Source: Halorubrum coriense DSM 10284 (GTDB lineage Archaea > Halobacteriota > Halobacteria > Halobacteriales > Haloferacaceae). Taken from it: a stretch of 60,679 nt of DNA. The position numbers were made by a program, and so were the translations under genes. The stretch is taken from the NCBI RefSeq assembly GCF_000337035.1, contig NZ_AOJL01000036.1:91834-152512 (forward strand), read 5' to 3'. Position 1 is the first letter of the stretch, and each line of letters begins with the position of its first letter. Under the pieces are notes generated by a model. That model saw only the letters and a list, made by a program, of their open reading frames with translations, had not been told where the DNA came from and ran no database searches. Below are positions 50,616-59,405 of this stretch, in pieces.

Positions 50616-52568
50616 CGACCCTCGAGACCGTCGGGACGACGCTGGTCGTCGGGTCGGGCGTTTCATCGTCACGTACTACCTGCTGATCCACGTCAGCTAC
50701 CTGCTGATCCACGTGCTGGCGCTGTTACAGCTCCGCGACAGCGTCCGCGAGTCGGAGTGGGACCCTCGTTCCGGCCGTTCGACAGCCCGTTTTATCCCGG
50801 CGTCGCCATGGTCGTCCCGGCGTACAACGAGGCGGCGACCATCGTCGAGAGCGTGCGCTCGATGCTTGCGCTCAACTATCCCGATCAAGAGATCGTCGTC
50901 GTCAATGACGGCTCGTCGGACGCCACCCTCGACCGGCTCCGGGAGGCGTTCGCCCTCCGCCCCGTCGACGCCGAGGTGCCCTACGACGTGCCCTCCGAGC
51001 CGATCCGGGGCGTCTACCGCTCCGCGACCCACGAGGACCTGCTGGTCGTCGACAAGGAGAACGGCGGGAAGAGCGACTCGCTCAACGCCGGCGTCTGGCT
51101 CACCGACCAGGAGCTGTTCTGCGCGGTCGATGCCGACACCCTGGTCGACCGCGACGCGCTGTTGGACGTGGTCGCGCCGTTCTTGGAGGACCCCTCCCGC
51201 ACGGTCGCCAGCGGCGGGACGATCCGCGTGGCCAACGAGTGCGTCGTCCAGGACGGGCAGGTCAAGGAGGTGAACCTCCCGAAGACGGAGCTCGCCGGCG
51301 TCCAGGTGATGGAGTACCTGCGGGCGTTCTACTCGGGGCGGCTCGGCCTCGCGCGGCTGAAGGGGCTGATACTCATCTCCGGGGCGTTCGGCGTGTTTCG
51401 GACCGACCGGGTCCGCGAGATCGGCGGCTACCGCCACGACACGATCACCGAGGACTTCGACGTCGTCGTCCGGCTCCACCGACACCTCGCCGACGCCGAC
51501 GTGGACTACCGGATCGAGTTCGTCCCCGAACCCGTCGCGTGGACGGAGGTGCCCGAGTCGCTCGCGTCGCTGGGCCGCCAGCGCCGCCGCTGGTACCGCG
51601 GGATGATCGAGACGGTCGTCGCCAGCCGACGGATGTTCTTCAGGCGGCGATACGGCCGCGTCGGATCGGTCGTGTTGCCGTTCTTCACCGCCGCGGAGGC
51701 GCTCGGCCCGCTGATCGAGGGACTCGACTACGTGCTGCTCCCGCTCGGGTGGTACCTCGGGATCCTGAACGTCGAGTTCTTCCTGACGTTCCTCCTCCTG
51801 ACCGTCGGCGTCGAGGTCTTCCTCTCGTGGTTCGGCGTGTTCAGCGAGGTGTGGAGCTACAACCGCTACGAGTCGCCCCGGGACGTGCTCCGACTCCTCT
51901 GGTACGGGGTCTTGGAGAACTTCGGCTACCGCCAGTGGAAGACGATCGTCGCCTGGCACGGGCTCGTCGAGTTCCTCCGCGGCGAGCGGTCGTGGGGCGC
52001 GATGGAGCGCAGCGGCTTCGGCACGGACGCCGAGCCGGCGGCGACGGACGCCGCGGCTGGCGCGGCGGCGAGCGCGGAGACGGCCGGCTCACGAGCGGAG
52101 ACCGGCGCGTCCGCCAGCGGCTTCGTGTGGGTCGACCGGCTCGTCGACGCGCCGGCGACCGACGGCGTCCGGTGGCTGGACCGCGTCGCGGGCGACGGCA
52201 CGCCGGGGCGGTTCGCTCCGGTCGTCTACCCGACGGTCGGCGTCGGCGAGGGCGGGTTCGTCTGGACCGCCGACTTCGGCGACGGCGACGACGACGACGG
52301 GGGGTTCGTCTGGACGACGGACCCGTCGCTCGGCGCTGGCGACGGGGGCTTCGCGCTCGTCCGCGACGGCGAGGACGGAGTGCGCGTGACGGCGACGACC
52401 GACTTCGCCGACGCGGTGGGCGGCGGCGGCTTCGTCTGGACGGCGGACCCGCCGCTCGGCGCGGGCGACGGCGGCTTCGTGTGGGTGCGGGACTTCGACG
52501 TCGGGGCCGGCGACGCGGGGTTCGTCTGGGTCGTGGAGGCGGCCGAGCGCGCCGCCGACGGCGCGTGA
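50612..52568 (+). pseudogene. Processive GT2 polysaccharide synthase with GFVW-repeat tail, two 5' frameshifts
   Basis: The protein would be ~650 aa. The N-terminus MTTLETVGTTLVVGSGV and helix FIVTYYLLIHVSYLLIHVLALL are separated by a one-base shift near 50662, and another near 50764 precedes SFRPFDSPFYPGVAMVVPAYNEAATIVESVRSMLAL. The long remaining ORF is intact: DxD in FCAVDADTLVD, ITEDFDVVVRLHR, and RQRRRWYRG, the Q-x-x-R-W signature of cellulose/hyaluronan/PGA-type synthases, then about three C-terminal membrane helices. The last ~145 residues are an odd repeat tail with six GFVW motifs. It probably makes and exports a beta-linked polysaccharide; polymer identity is unknown. Confidence 0.82.
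52119..52530 (+). repeat. GFVW-motif repeat region in the GT2 C-terminus
   Basis: The region encodes seven spaced units of the form (G)GFVW(T/V) followed by ~10-45 acidic residues: GFVWVDR, GGFVWTADFGD, GGFVWTTDPSLGAGD, GGFALVRD, GGGFVWTADPPLGAGD, GGFVWVRDFDVGAGD and AGFVWVVE. Adjacent units with LGAGDGGF are almost identical, suggesting recent duplication. Confidence 0.75.
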
Positions 52569-52642
52569 GGCCGCCGAGCGACGGGGACGCGTGAGGTCGC
52601 GTCGCCGTGCGGCCGCCGAGCGTCGACGGCGGCGCGCGACCG

Positions 52643-53806
52643 TCAGTCGTCGGCCGGTCCGCGGGGGACCCGCTCGGCGGCGTTGAGGTTCGACACCGCG
52701 AAGCGCGCGCCGTCCCCGTCGCTCTCGACGGCGAGGTCCCAGCCGTGGCCAGAGACGACTCGCAGGACGACCAACAGCCCGAGCCCGAACGACTTCACGT
52801 TCGTCGTGTCGGCCGCGGTGAGCGCCGCCTCGACGTCCTCGGGCAGACCCGGACCGTCGTCCGCGACGGCGAACCCGTCGTCGTCGCCGGTCACGGTCAC
52901 GGACACGCCCGGCCCGCAGTGTTCGACGCTGTTGCGGAACAGGTTCTCGAAGAGCCGCTGGAGGCGCATCTCGTCGGCGACGACGGTCGCGCCGGGCGCG
53001 ACGTCGACGGAGAGCGTCGCGTCGCGCGTCCGGACCGTCTCCCACGCCGCTTCGACGAGGGGTTCCAGCTCGACCCGCGTCCGTTCGCCCACGTCCGCCC
53101 CCTCCTTCGCGAGGATCAGGCACTCGGCTATCATCGACTCCATGCGGTCGAGCGATCCCCGAACGCGCGAGAGGAACTCGGCGACACGCCCGGTGGCCGC
53201 GTCCTGCGCGAGCTCGGTGAACCCAATCGCGCCCGCAAGCGGGTTCCGGAGGTCGTGGGCGACGATCTCGGCGAACTCGTCGAGGCGGTCGTTCTGCGCG
53301 CGCAGCTCGGCGTAGTGCTTCTGGCGTTCGAGCTCCGCGCTCACCCACTCGGCGAGCACGGTGACGAAGTCGCGTTCGGCGTCGCTGATCGGGTCGGACC
53401 GCGGCTCGTCGTCCGAGAAGCAGAGCGTGCCGTACGTCTCGCCGTCCACCGTCAGCTCCGCGCCGACGTAACAGGAGAGCCCCGTCGTGTCCACGGCCAC
53501 GTCGTCGCGGTACTCGGTCGCTGTCGCGTCGACGAAGGCGAGCGGCTCGCCCGTCTCGACGACGTGTCGACACCACGTGCCGCCGAGGTCGACGACGCCC
53601 TCCCGCGCGTACGGACCGCTCTCGATGTTGGTCTCCACCACCTCGTAGCGGCCGTCACCGGTGTACGAGAGCACGCCGTTGTCGACGCCGAGGAACTCCC
53701 GGCCGACGTCGATCGATCGGCGGAGCCGCTCCTCGTGCGAGAGCTCGGACGCGGTCAGCTGTAACAGGCTCTTGAACGGGTCAGGAGGGTCCGTGTCGGA
53801 TGGCAT
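52643..53806 (-). CDS. GAF-domain sensor histidine kinase, soluble
   Basis: This 387-aa kinase has no membrane helix. Residues ~20-160 form a GAF domain (VGREFLGVDNGVLSYTGDGRYEVVET and CYVGAELTVDGETYGTLCFSDDEPR). HisKA follows with H-box IVAHDLRNPLAG (His184), then HATPase with RLFENLFRNSVEH, VADDGPGLP and SFGLGLLVVLRVV. It is encoded on the opposite strand between the GT2 synthase and the glycosidase-like gene. It could phosphorylate the response regulator at 49048, an inference from location. Unlike its neighbours it has no frameshift. Confidence 0.9.
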   Translation of the reverse strand: MPSDTDPPDPFKSLLQLTASELSHEERLRRSIDVGREFLGVDNGVLSYTGDGRYEVVETNIESGPYAREGVVDLGGTWCRHVVETGEPLAFVDATATEYRDDVAVDTTGLSCYVGAELTVDGETYGTLCFSDDEPRSDPISDAERDFVTVLAEWVSAELERQKHYAELRAQNDRLDEFAEIVAHDLRNPLAGAIGFTELAQDAATGRVAEFLSRVRGSLDRMESMIAECLILAKEGADVGERTRVELEPLVEAAWETVRTRDATLSVDVAPGATVVADEMRLQRLFENLFRNSVEHCGPGVSVTVTGDDDGFAVADDGPGLPEDVEAALTAADTTNVKSFGLGLLVVLRVVSGHGWDLAVESDGDGARFAVSNLNAAERVPRGPADD

Positions 53807-53892
53807 GCGTGGAGTAACTCCGGATTACCGGTAGTTCGCGCGGTCGACGCATAAAGCTGCGAGTTCGACCGCTGCCGCCGGGTTAAGACAGG

Positions 53893-53899
53893 CTTATCC
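53893..53899 (+). promoter_or_regulatory. TATA-like box for glycosidase-like lipoprotein gene
   Basis: CTTATCC lies 23-29 nt upstream of the GTG at 53922, supporting that start as leaderless. Confidence 0.45.
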
Positions 53900-53921
53900 C
53901 GCTTTGTCCGCACTAATTGGT

Positions 53922-56140
53922 GTGCGTAGACGCCGATTCCTCGGCCGCGTCGGAGTCGCCGGCGCGGTCGGCACCGCCGGTTGCGGCTTTCGCGGCGACG
54001 ATCAGTCCGGACAGGGAGGCGACGCCGACGGGCCGTCGCGCCGCTTTCGGATCGGCGACGACGGGTTCGAAGTCGCGGTCGACGGCGGCGCGTTCGCCCC
54101 GTTCTCCGTGCGCGGCGTGAACCTCGGGATGGGCAAGTCCGGGCGGTTCCCGGGCGAGGCCGCGATCACCCGCGCCGAGTACGACCGGTGGCTCGGGCTG
54201 ATGGGCGAGTTGAACGTCAACGTCGTCCGCGTGTACACCGTCCACCCGCCCGCGTTCTACCGGGCGCTCGCGGCGTACAACCGGTCGCACGCCGAGCCGA
54301 TTACGTCCTCCACGGCAACTGGATCGGCGAGGAGACGCTCCGCGAGGCGGGCGACGCCGCCTCGCTGTCGGACGCCTTTGACCGCTCGATGCGGCGGGTC
54401 GTCGACGCCGTCCACGGCGCGACGACGGTCGAACCCCGCCCGGGCTACGCGAGCGGGACGTACGACGCGGACGTCGGCGACGCCGTCCTCGGCTACGTCG
54501 TCGGCATCGAGTGGCCGCCCGCGGTCGTCGCCGAGACGAACCGCGCGGCGGACGCGCCCGGCTACGACGGCGAGTACCTCGCAGCGCCGGACGCTCCGGG
54601 GTTCGAGTCGTGGCTCGCCGCCCGACTCGACGCCGCGGTCGGGTACGAGGCGCGCGAGTACGACGCCCAGCGCCCGGCGGCGTTCACCAACTGGGTGACG
54701 ACCGACCCGCTCGATCACCCCTACGAGCCGTTCGTCGCCGTCGACCCCGACGCGGTCGCCGCCACCGACGCGTACGACGCGGGCACGTTCGCCGCGTACC
54801 ACGTCTACCCATACTACCCGCCGCTGTTGAACGAGACGCCGGCGTACGCGAACTACACCGACCACCGCGGCGAGCCGAACAGCTACGCCGGCTACCTGAA
54901 CGACCTCGTCGGCGCGACCGACCACCCGCTGCTCGTCGCGGAGTTCGGCGTCCCCGCCTCGCGCGGTGTCGCCCAGCGAGACGTTCACGGCCGCGACCAC
55001 GGCGGCCACACCGAGACCGAACAGGGCGAGATCTTCGCCGCGATGTACGAGGACGTCCGCGAGGCAGACGCGGCGGGCGGGATCGCCTTCAGCTGGCACG
55101 ACGAGTGGTTCAAGCGGACGTGGAACCTCGACGACTTCTCCGACCCCGACCGCCGCCCCCACTGGTCGAACGTCCAGAGCCCGGAGCAGCGCTTCGGCCT
55201 CCTGACGTTCGACCCGGAGGGGGCCGTCCCCCTCGACGGCTCCGCCGGGGCGTGGGCGGACGCGACCGCCGCGACACCCGAGCGCGACCCCGTCCGGCTC
55301 CGCGACGGCGCGGACGCGAGCCGCGAGCTGACCGGGCTCCGCGTCACGAGCGACGCCGCGTACCTCTCGATCAGAATCGAACTGGACGCCCTCGACGGCG
55401 GCGTCGACTGGGACGCGACCAACTACCTGCTCGCCGTCGGCGTCACCGACCGGGGCGCTCGCGCGCTCCCGTACGGCGTCGACGCCGCGGCACCGGCCGA
55501 CTTCTGCGTGCGACTGGGCGGTCCGGGCGACTCGCGGGCGACCGTCCGCCCGCAGTACGACAAGTTCGCCTACCAGTACGGCGCGGAGGCCGGCCTCGAC
55601 CTCGACGCCTACCGGGACCCGGAACCGGGCGCGTTCGCCCCGATCCGGACGGTCGTCAGCCGCGGGTACACCGTCCCGCCGACCGACGAGCGGGTCCCTT
55701 TCGAGTCCGTCGAGACGGGGACGCTCCGCTACGGGAACGGCAACCCGGAGGCAGACGCGTTCGACTCGCTCGCGGACGTCCACGTCTCGCCGGCGACCGA
55801 CGCGGTCGAGGTCCGGCTCCCGTGGCTGCTGCTCAACGTCGCGGACCCCAGTCGCCGCCGGCTGGGCGACTTCTGGAGCGAGGGGCTCGACGCCCACGAG
55901 ACGTTCGAGGCGATCGACGTCGCCGCGGCCTCCTACGCCCCGGCCGGCGCGGACGGGACGGCCGCCGAACTCGACGCCGAGACGAACCTCACGCACGCGG
56001 TTCCCGGCGTGTCAGGCGGTCGAATCCGGTTGCTTCGGTTCGCGCCGCCGACGTGGGACCGGCCGGCGTACACGGAGCGGCTCAAGGAGTCGGGGCGGAT
56101 CGTCGGCGACACGTTCGGGCGCTACGCGGATCGGGAGTGA
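53922..56140 (+). pseudogene. Tat-exported lipoprotein, glycoside-hydrolase-like, one frameshift
   Basis: The protein would be ~740 aa. It begins VRRRRFLGRVGVAGAVGTAGCG, a twin-arginine signal with lipobox Cys. Next come FSVRGVNLGMGKSGRFPGE and LMGELNVNVVRVYTVHPPAFYRAL, like the first strands of a TIM-barrel glycosidase. A one-base loss near 54298 (expected CCC, CC present) shifts the frame; the second part YVLHGNWIGEE, VGIEWPP, AFTNWVTTDPL, LLVAEFGVP and GGIAFSWHDEWFKRTWN continues the barrel, with a plausible catalytic Glu in AEFG. The last ~230 residues are beta-rich. It may trim or release the polymer made by the GT2 enzyme. The GTG start fits a TATA-like box. Confidence 0.78.
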
Positions 56141-56179
56141 CGCACCGGGCGCGCCTGTCGCGGCCGGCGGCGAAGACTG

Positions 56180-57388
56180 CTATTCTGGGGGCCGATCCCG
56201 CGTCAGCGACTCGCCGAGCCCCGTGATCTCGCCGGCCCCGAGCTTGACGCCGGCGTTCAACGCGGTGTTGATGCCGGTCTTCGCGCCGTCGCCGACGATC
56301 GCGCCCAGCTTTCTGCGGCCGGTGTCGACGCGGTCGCCCTTCACCGTAAGCCGGACGTTCTCGCCGTCGTGGCGCAGGTTGGCGACGTTCGTCCCCGCGC
56401 CGAAGTTCACGCCGCGACCCAGCACGGAGTCGCCGACGTACGACAGGTGACCGACCGACGCGTCGGCCATCAGCACCGAGTTCTTCACCTCGACGGAGTG
56501 GCCGACGTGGGCGTCCGGCCCCACCACGGTCGGCCCGCGGAGGTAGGCGTTCGGTCCCACGTCGACGCCCTCGCGGATCAGGACTGGCCCTTCGACGTAC
56601 GCGCCGGATCGCACTCGCGCGCCCGCCTCGACGACGACCGAGCCGTGGAGGTGGACGCCCTCCTCGACCGCGCCGGCGATCTCGGTCCCCTCGTCGAGCG
56701 CGTCGAGCGCGAGCTCGTTCGCCGCCAACAGCTCCCACGGGCGGCCGACGTCGAGCCACGTCCCGTCGTAGTTCGCGACCGCGATCCGCCGGCCGTCGCC
56801 GAGCAGGCGGTCGATCGTCGTCGTGATCTCGTACTCGCCGCGCTCGCTCTCGGGGGTGTCCTCGATGTACTCGAACACCTCCGGCTCGAACGCGTAACAG
56901 CCCACGTTCGCGAGGTTCGTCGGCGGGTCGGCCGGCTTCTCGACGATCCCGGCGAGCGAGCCGTCGCCGTCGACCGAGAACACGCCGTACGCCCGGGGGT
57001 CCTCGACCTCGGTGGCCGCGACGGCCGGCGCGCCCGCCTCGGCGAGCGCGCGTGGGAGCGAGGCGTCCGCGAGCACGTCGCCGTTGAGCACGAGGAAGTC
57101 GTCGTCGACGACCGGTTCGGCCTGCGCGACGGCGTGGGCCGTCCCCAGCGCCTCGGCCTGTTCGACGTAGTGGACCGGGCGGTCGCGGTACGACTCGCCG
57201 ATCGCCTCGCGGATCGCCTCGCCGCGGTAGCCGGTCACGACGACGAACTCGTCGACCACGTCGCGGGCCGTCTCGAACACCCGTTCGAGCAGCGAGCGGT
57301 CACCCACCGGGAGCAGCGGTTTCGGGCGGCGGTCCGTCAGCGGTCGCATCCGAGTCCCGCGGCCGGCCGCGAGCACGACTCCGTACAT
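56180..57388 (-). CDS. glmU: Sugar-1-phosphate nucleotidyltransferase/acetyltransferase (GlmU-like, copy 2)
   Basis: This 402-aa protein starts MYGVVLAAGRGTRMRPLTDRRPKPLLPVGDRSLLERVF, a nucleotidyltransferase signature. After ~245 it has a left-handed beta-helix with IREGVDVGPNAYLRGPTVVGPDAHVGHSVEVKNSVLMADASVGHLSYVGDSVLGRGVNFGAGTNVANLRHDGE. The last motifs (VGHLSYVGDS, GAGTNVANLRHD) match the acetyltransferase part of GlmU better than copy 1 does. With glmM just upstream on the same strand it likely forms UDP-GlcNAc. The ATG at 57388 is 53 nt after the glmM stop. Confidence 0.9.
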   Translation of the reverse strand: MYGVVLAAGRGTRMRPLTDRRPKPLLPVGDRSLLERVFETARDVVDEFVVVTGYRGEAIREAIGESYRDRPVHYVEQAEALGTAHAVAQAEPVVDDDFLVLNGDVLADASLPRALAEAGAPAVAATEVEDPRAYGVFSVDGDGSLAGIVEKPADPPTNLANVGCYAFEPEVFEYIEDTPESERGEYEITTTIDRLLGDGRRIAVANYDGTWLDVGRPWELLAANELALDALDEGTEIAGAVEEGVHLHGSVVVEAGARVRSGAYVEGPVLIREGVDVGPNAYLRGPTVVGPDAHVGHSVEVKNSVLMADASVGHLSYVGDSVLGRGVNFGAGTNVANLRHDGENVRLTVKGDRVDTGRRKLGAIVGDGAKTGINTALNAGVKLGAGEITGLGESLTRDRPPE

Positions 57389-57441
57389 GTGCGGAGCCGA
57401 CGGCGGGCCGGGGCTTATTGACTGCGGTCGGGTCCGGGGAT

Positions 57442-58782
57442 TCAGTCGCCGCCCGCGTCGGCCCGGTCGACGAGCCCCCGGGCCGTCTCGAAGAGCGCGT
57501 CGGCGTCGGCCTCGTCGCGCGCCTCGGCCGTGATCCGCACCAGCGGCTCGGTCCCGCTCGCGCGCACGAGGAACCAGCCCGCGTCCGTCTCGACTCTGAC
57601 GCCGTCGAGCGTCGACACGTCGTCGTACTCGGCGGCCGCGACCTCGCCGACGCGCTCGACGATCGCCGCCTTCCGCCCCGTGCGCACGGAGTCGCGGCGG
57701 ATCGGGTACTCGGGCAGGTCGTCGACGAGCCGCGCCAGCGACCCCGCCGCGCCGACGAGCGCGGTCAGGATACACGCCGCCAGCGGGCCGTCGGGACAGA
57801 GCGTCCGGTCCGGCCAGATCCACGCGCCGCTCGGCTCGCCGCCGAAGGCGACGCCCGGCTTCGCCGCCTCCGCGGCCACGTACGCGTCGCCGACGGGCGT
57901 GTACGTCACCGCGGCGTCGACCTCGCCGAGCGCGTCGGCGACGAGGAGGCTCGTGTCGACCGGGACCGCGACGCGGTCGCCCGGCTCGGCCTCGCGGCGC
58001 GCGAACAGCGCGAGCAGGGCGTCGCCGGCGACGAACCGCCCGCGCTCGTCGATCGCCATCAGCCGGTCTGCGTCGCCGTCGTGGACGAGCCCGAGGTCGG
58101 CGTCGGTCGCCGCCACCACCTCGCAGGCGGTCTCGCAGTTCGCCGCGGTCGGCTCGCTCGGGCGGCCCGGGAACCGGCCGTCGCGCTGGCCGTTGAGCGT
58201 CTCGACGTCGCAGCCGGCGGCGTGGAGCGCGTCGGCGGTGACGCGTCCGACGCCGTTCCCGAGGTCGACGACGACCGAGAGGTCGTCCGGGATCGGGACG
58301 GTCTGGCGGAGGGCGCGCTCGTGGCGGCGTCTGGCGTCGCCGCCGACCGTCGCCTCGCGCTCCTCGACCGTTCCGATCCCGTCGTGGCCGGCGAACTCGA
58401 ACGCCGCCATCTCGACGATATCGGCGATCCGGTCGTTCCGCGCCTCGTCGAACGCGCGCCCGGACGCCGTCCAGAGCTTGATCCCGTTGTCGGGGGCCGG
58501 GTTGTGCGAGGCCGTGACGACGACGCCGGCGTCCGCGCCCTCGCGAGAGACCGCCCGCGCCACCGTCGGGGTCGCCTCGACGCCGACGTCGATCACGTCG
58601 CTCCCGCACTCGGTGAGCCCCGCGGTGAGCGCCCGGGTGAGCATCGCTCCGCTGTCGCGGGCGTCGCGCCCGACCACGACCGTCCCCGCGCCGTCCGTCG
58701 CGAGCGCGCGCCCCACGTCGAGCGCGAGGGCCGCCGTGACCTCGTCGCCGACCGGGCCGCGAACGCCGCTGGTGCCGAACAT
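57442..58782 (-). CDS. glmM: Phosphoglucosamine mutase/phosphohexomutase
   Basis: This 446-aa alpha-D-phosphohexomutase starts MFGTSGVRGPVGDEVTAALALDVGRAL. The phosphoserine loop is VVVTASHNPAPDNGIKLW (Ser92), the metal loop is LGLVHDGDADRLMAIDERG, and the sugar-specificity loop is [15 protein letters not shown]. The GEPSG glutamate/serine pair favours GlcN or Glc/Man substrates. Context with glmU directly downstream and glmS in the window supports GlcN-6-P to GlcN-1-P conversion. Confidence 0.92.
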   Translation of the reverse strand: MFGTSGVRGPVGDEVTAALALDVGRALATDGAGTVVVGRDARDSGAMLTRALTAGLTECGSDVIDVGVEATPTVARAVSREGADAGVVVTASHNPAPDNGIKLWTASGRAFDEARNDRIADIVEMAAFEFAGHDGIGTVEEREATVGGDARRRHERALRQTVPIPDDLSVVVDLGNGVGRVTADALHAAGCDVETLNGQRDGRFPGRPSEPTAANCETACEVVAATDADLGLVHDGDADRLMAIDERGRFVAGDALLALFARREAEPGDRVAVPVDTSLLVADALGEVDAAVTYTPVGDAYVAAEAAKPGVAFGGEPSGAWIWPDRTLCPDGPLAACILTALVGAAGSLARLVDDLPEYPIRRDSVRTGRKAAIVERVGEVAAAEYDDVSTLDGVRVETDAGWFLVRASGTEPLVRITAEARDEADADALFETARGLVDRADAGGD

Positions 58783-58929
58783 ACCTCTCGATCACCGGCC
58801 ACCGCAAAGATGGTTCGGGACGGCGGGTGGCATCGGGACGGGGGTCGGCGTCAGAACGACTCAGAGCGGTCGCCGCCGCGCCCGCTATTGGGACCGAACT
58901 CCGGGCCGTCGTCGGCGTCGAGGTTGCGG

Positions 58930-59202
58930 TCAGTCCGTCACCGACCGCGCCAGCGCGCCGAGCCCGACGAGATGCGCCATCGTGACGCCGAACACGGTCG
59001 CGGCGTCGGAGAGCCCGAACAGTGGCGTCACGCCGCACGCGACGACGTACGGCACCACCGCGATACAGGCGACGCCGACGGCGAGCAGCAGCATCGTCCG
59101 GCTCCCGTTCCGGCGGCTCCCGTCGTAGGCGAGGAACGAGACGTACGCCCCGAGGCAGGCGGTCGCGACGCCGCCGCCGGTCGCCACGAGCGAGAGCGTC
59201 AC
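58930..59202 (-). CDS. Small membrane protein (three hydrophobic helices)
   Basis: This 90-aa protein has three hydrophobic segments (LSLVATGGGVATACLGAYVSFLAY, TMLLLAVGVACIAVVPYVVACGV, and AATVFGVTMAHLVGLGALA). It resembles a haloarchaeal membrane family that often follows HTH regulators (DUF7521 from memory, uncertain). The GTG at 59202 overlaps the stop of the 40-aa ORF upstream (GTGA), which supports this start. Longer in-frame sequence upstream is not plausible as coding. Confidence 0.55.
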   Translation of the reverse strand: MTLSLVATGGGVATACLGAYVSFLAYDGSRRNGSRTMLLLAVGVACIAVVPYVVACGVTPLFGLSDAATVFGVTMAHLVGLGALARSVTD

Positions 59203-59321
59203 CGGTGAACCACCCCGAGGACGAGCAGGAGCCCGCAGAGCTTGCTCGCGGTCACGACCACGGTCCGCTCGGTGGCCGTCACCCACGCGACGTTGCCGAA
59301 CGCCAGCCGGAACGAGAACAT
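59199..59321 (-). CDS. 40-aa hydrophobic small ORF
   Basis: This short ORF encodes MFSFRLAFGNVAWVTATERT followed by a hydrophobic helix ending LGVVHR. Its stop overlaps the GTG of the next gene as GTGA, as in coupled haloarchaeal pairs. A TATA-like ATATAAATACG lies directly upstream, but only a few bases from the ATG, which is closer than usual for a leaderless start; the true start may be internal. It may be a shortened version of the N-terminal partner usually found before the membrane gene. Confidence 0.4.
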   Translation of the reverse strand: MFSFRLAFGNVAWVTATERTVVVTASKLCGLLLVLGVVHR

Positions 59322-59405
59322 CGTATTTATATCTTTGGTGGCGTTGCCGGCTCAGCAGCGCTGAACTCGGTATATGTGAACTCGGCGACAAGCGGAGAGT
59401 ACAGC

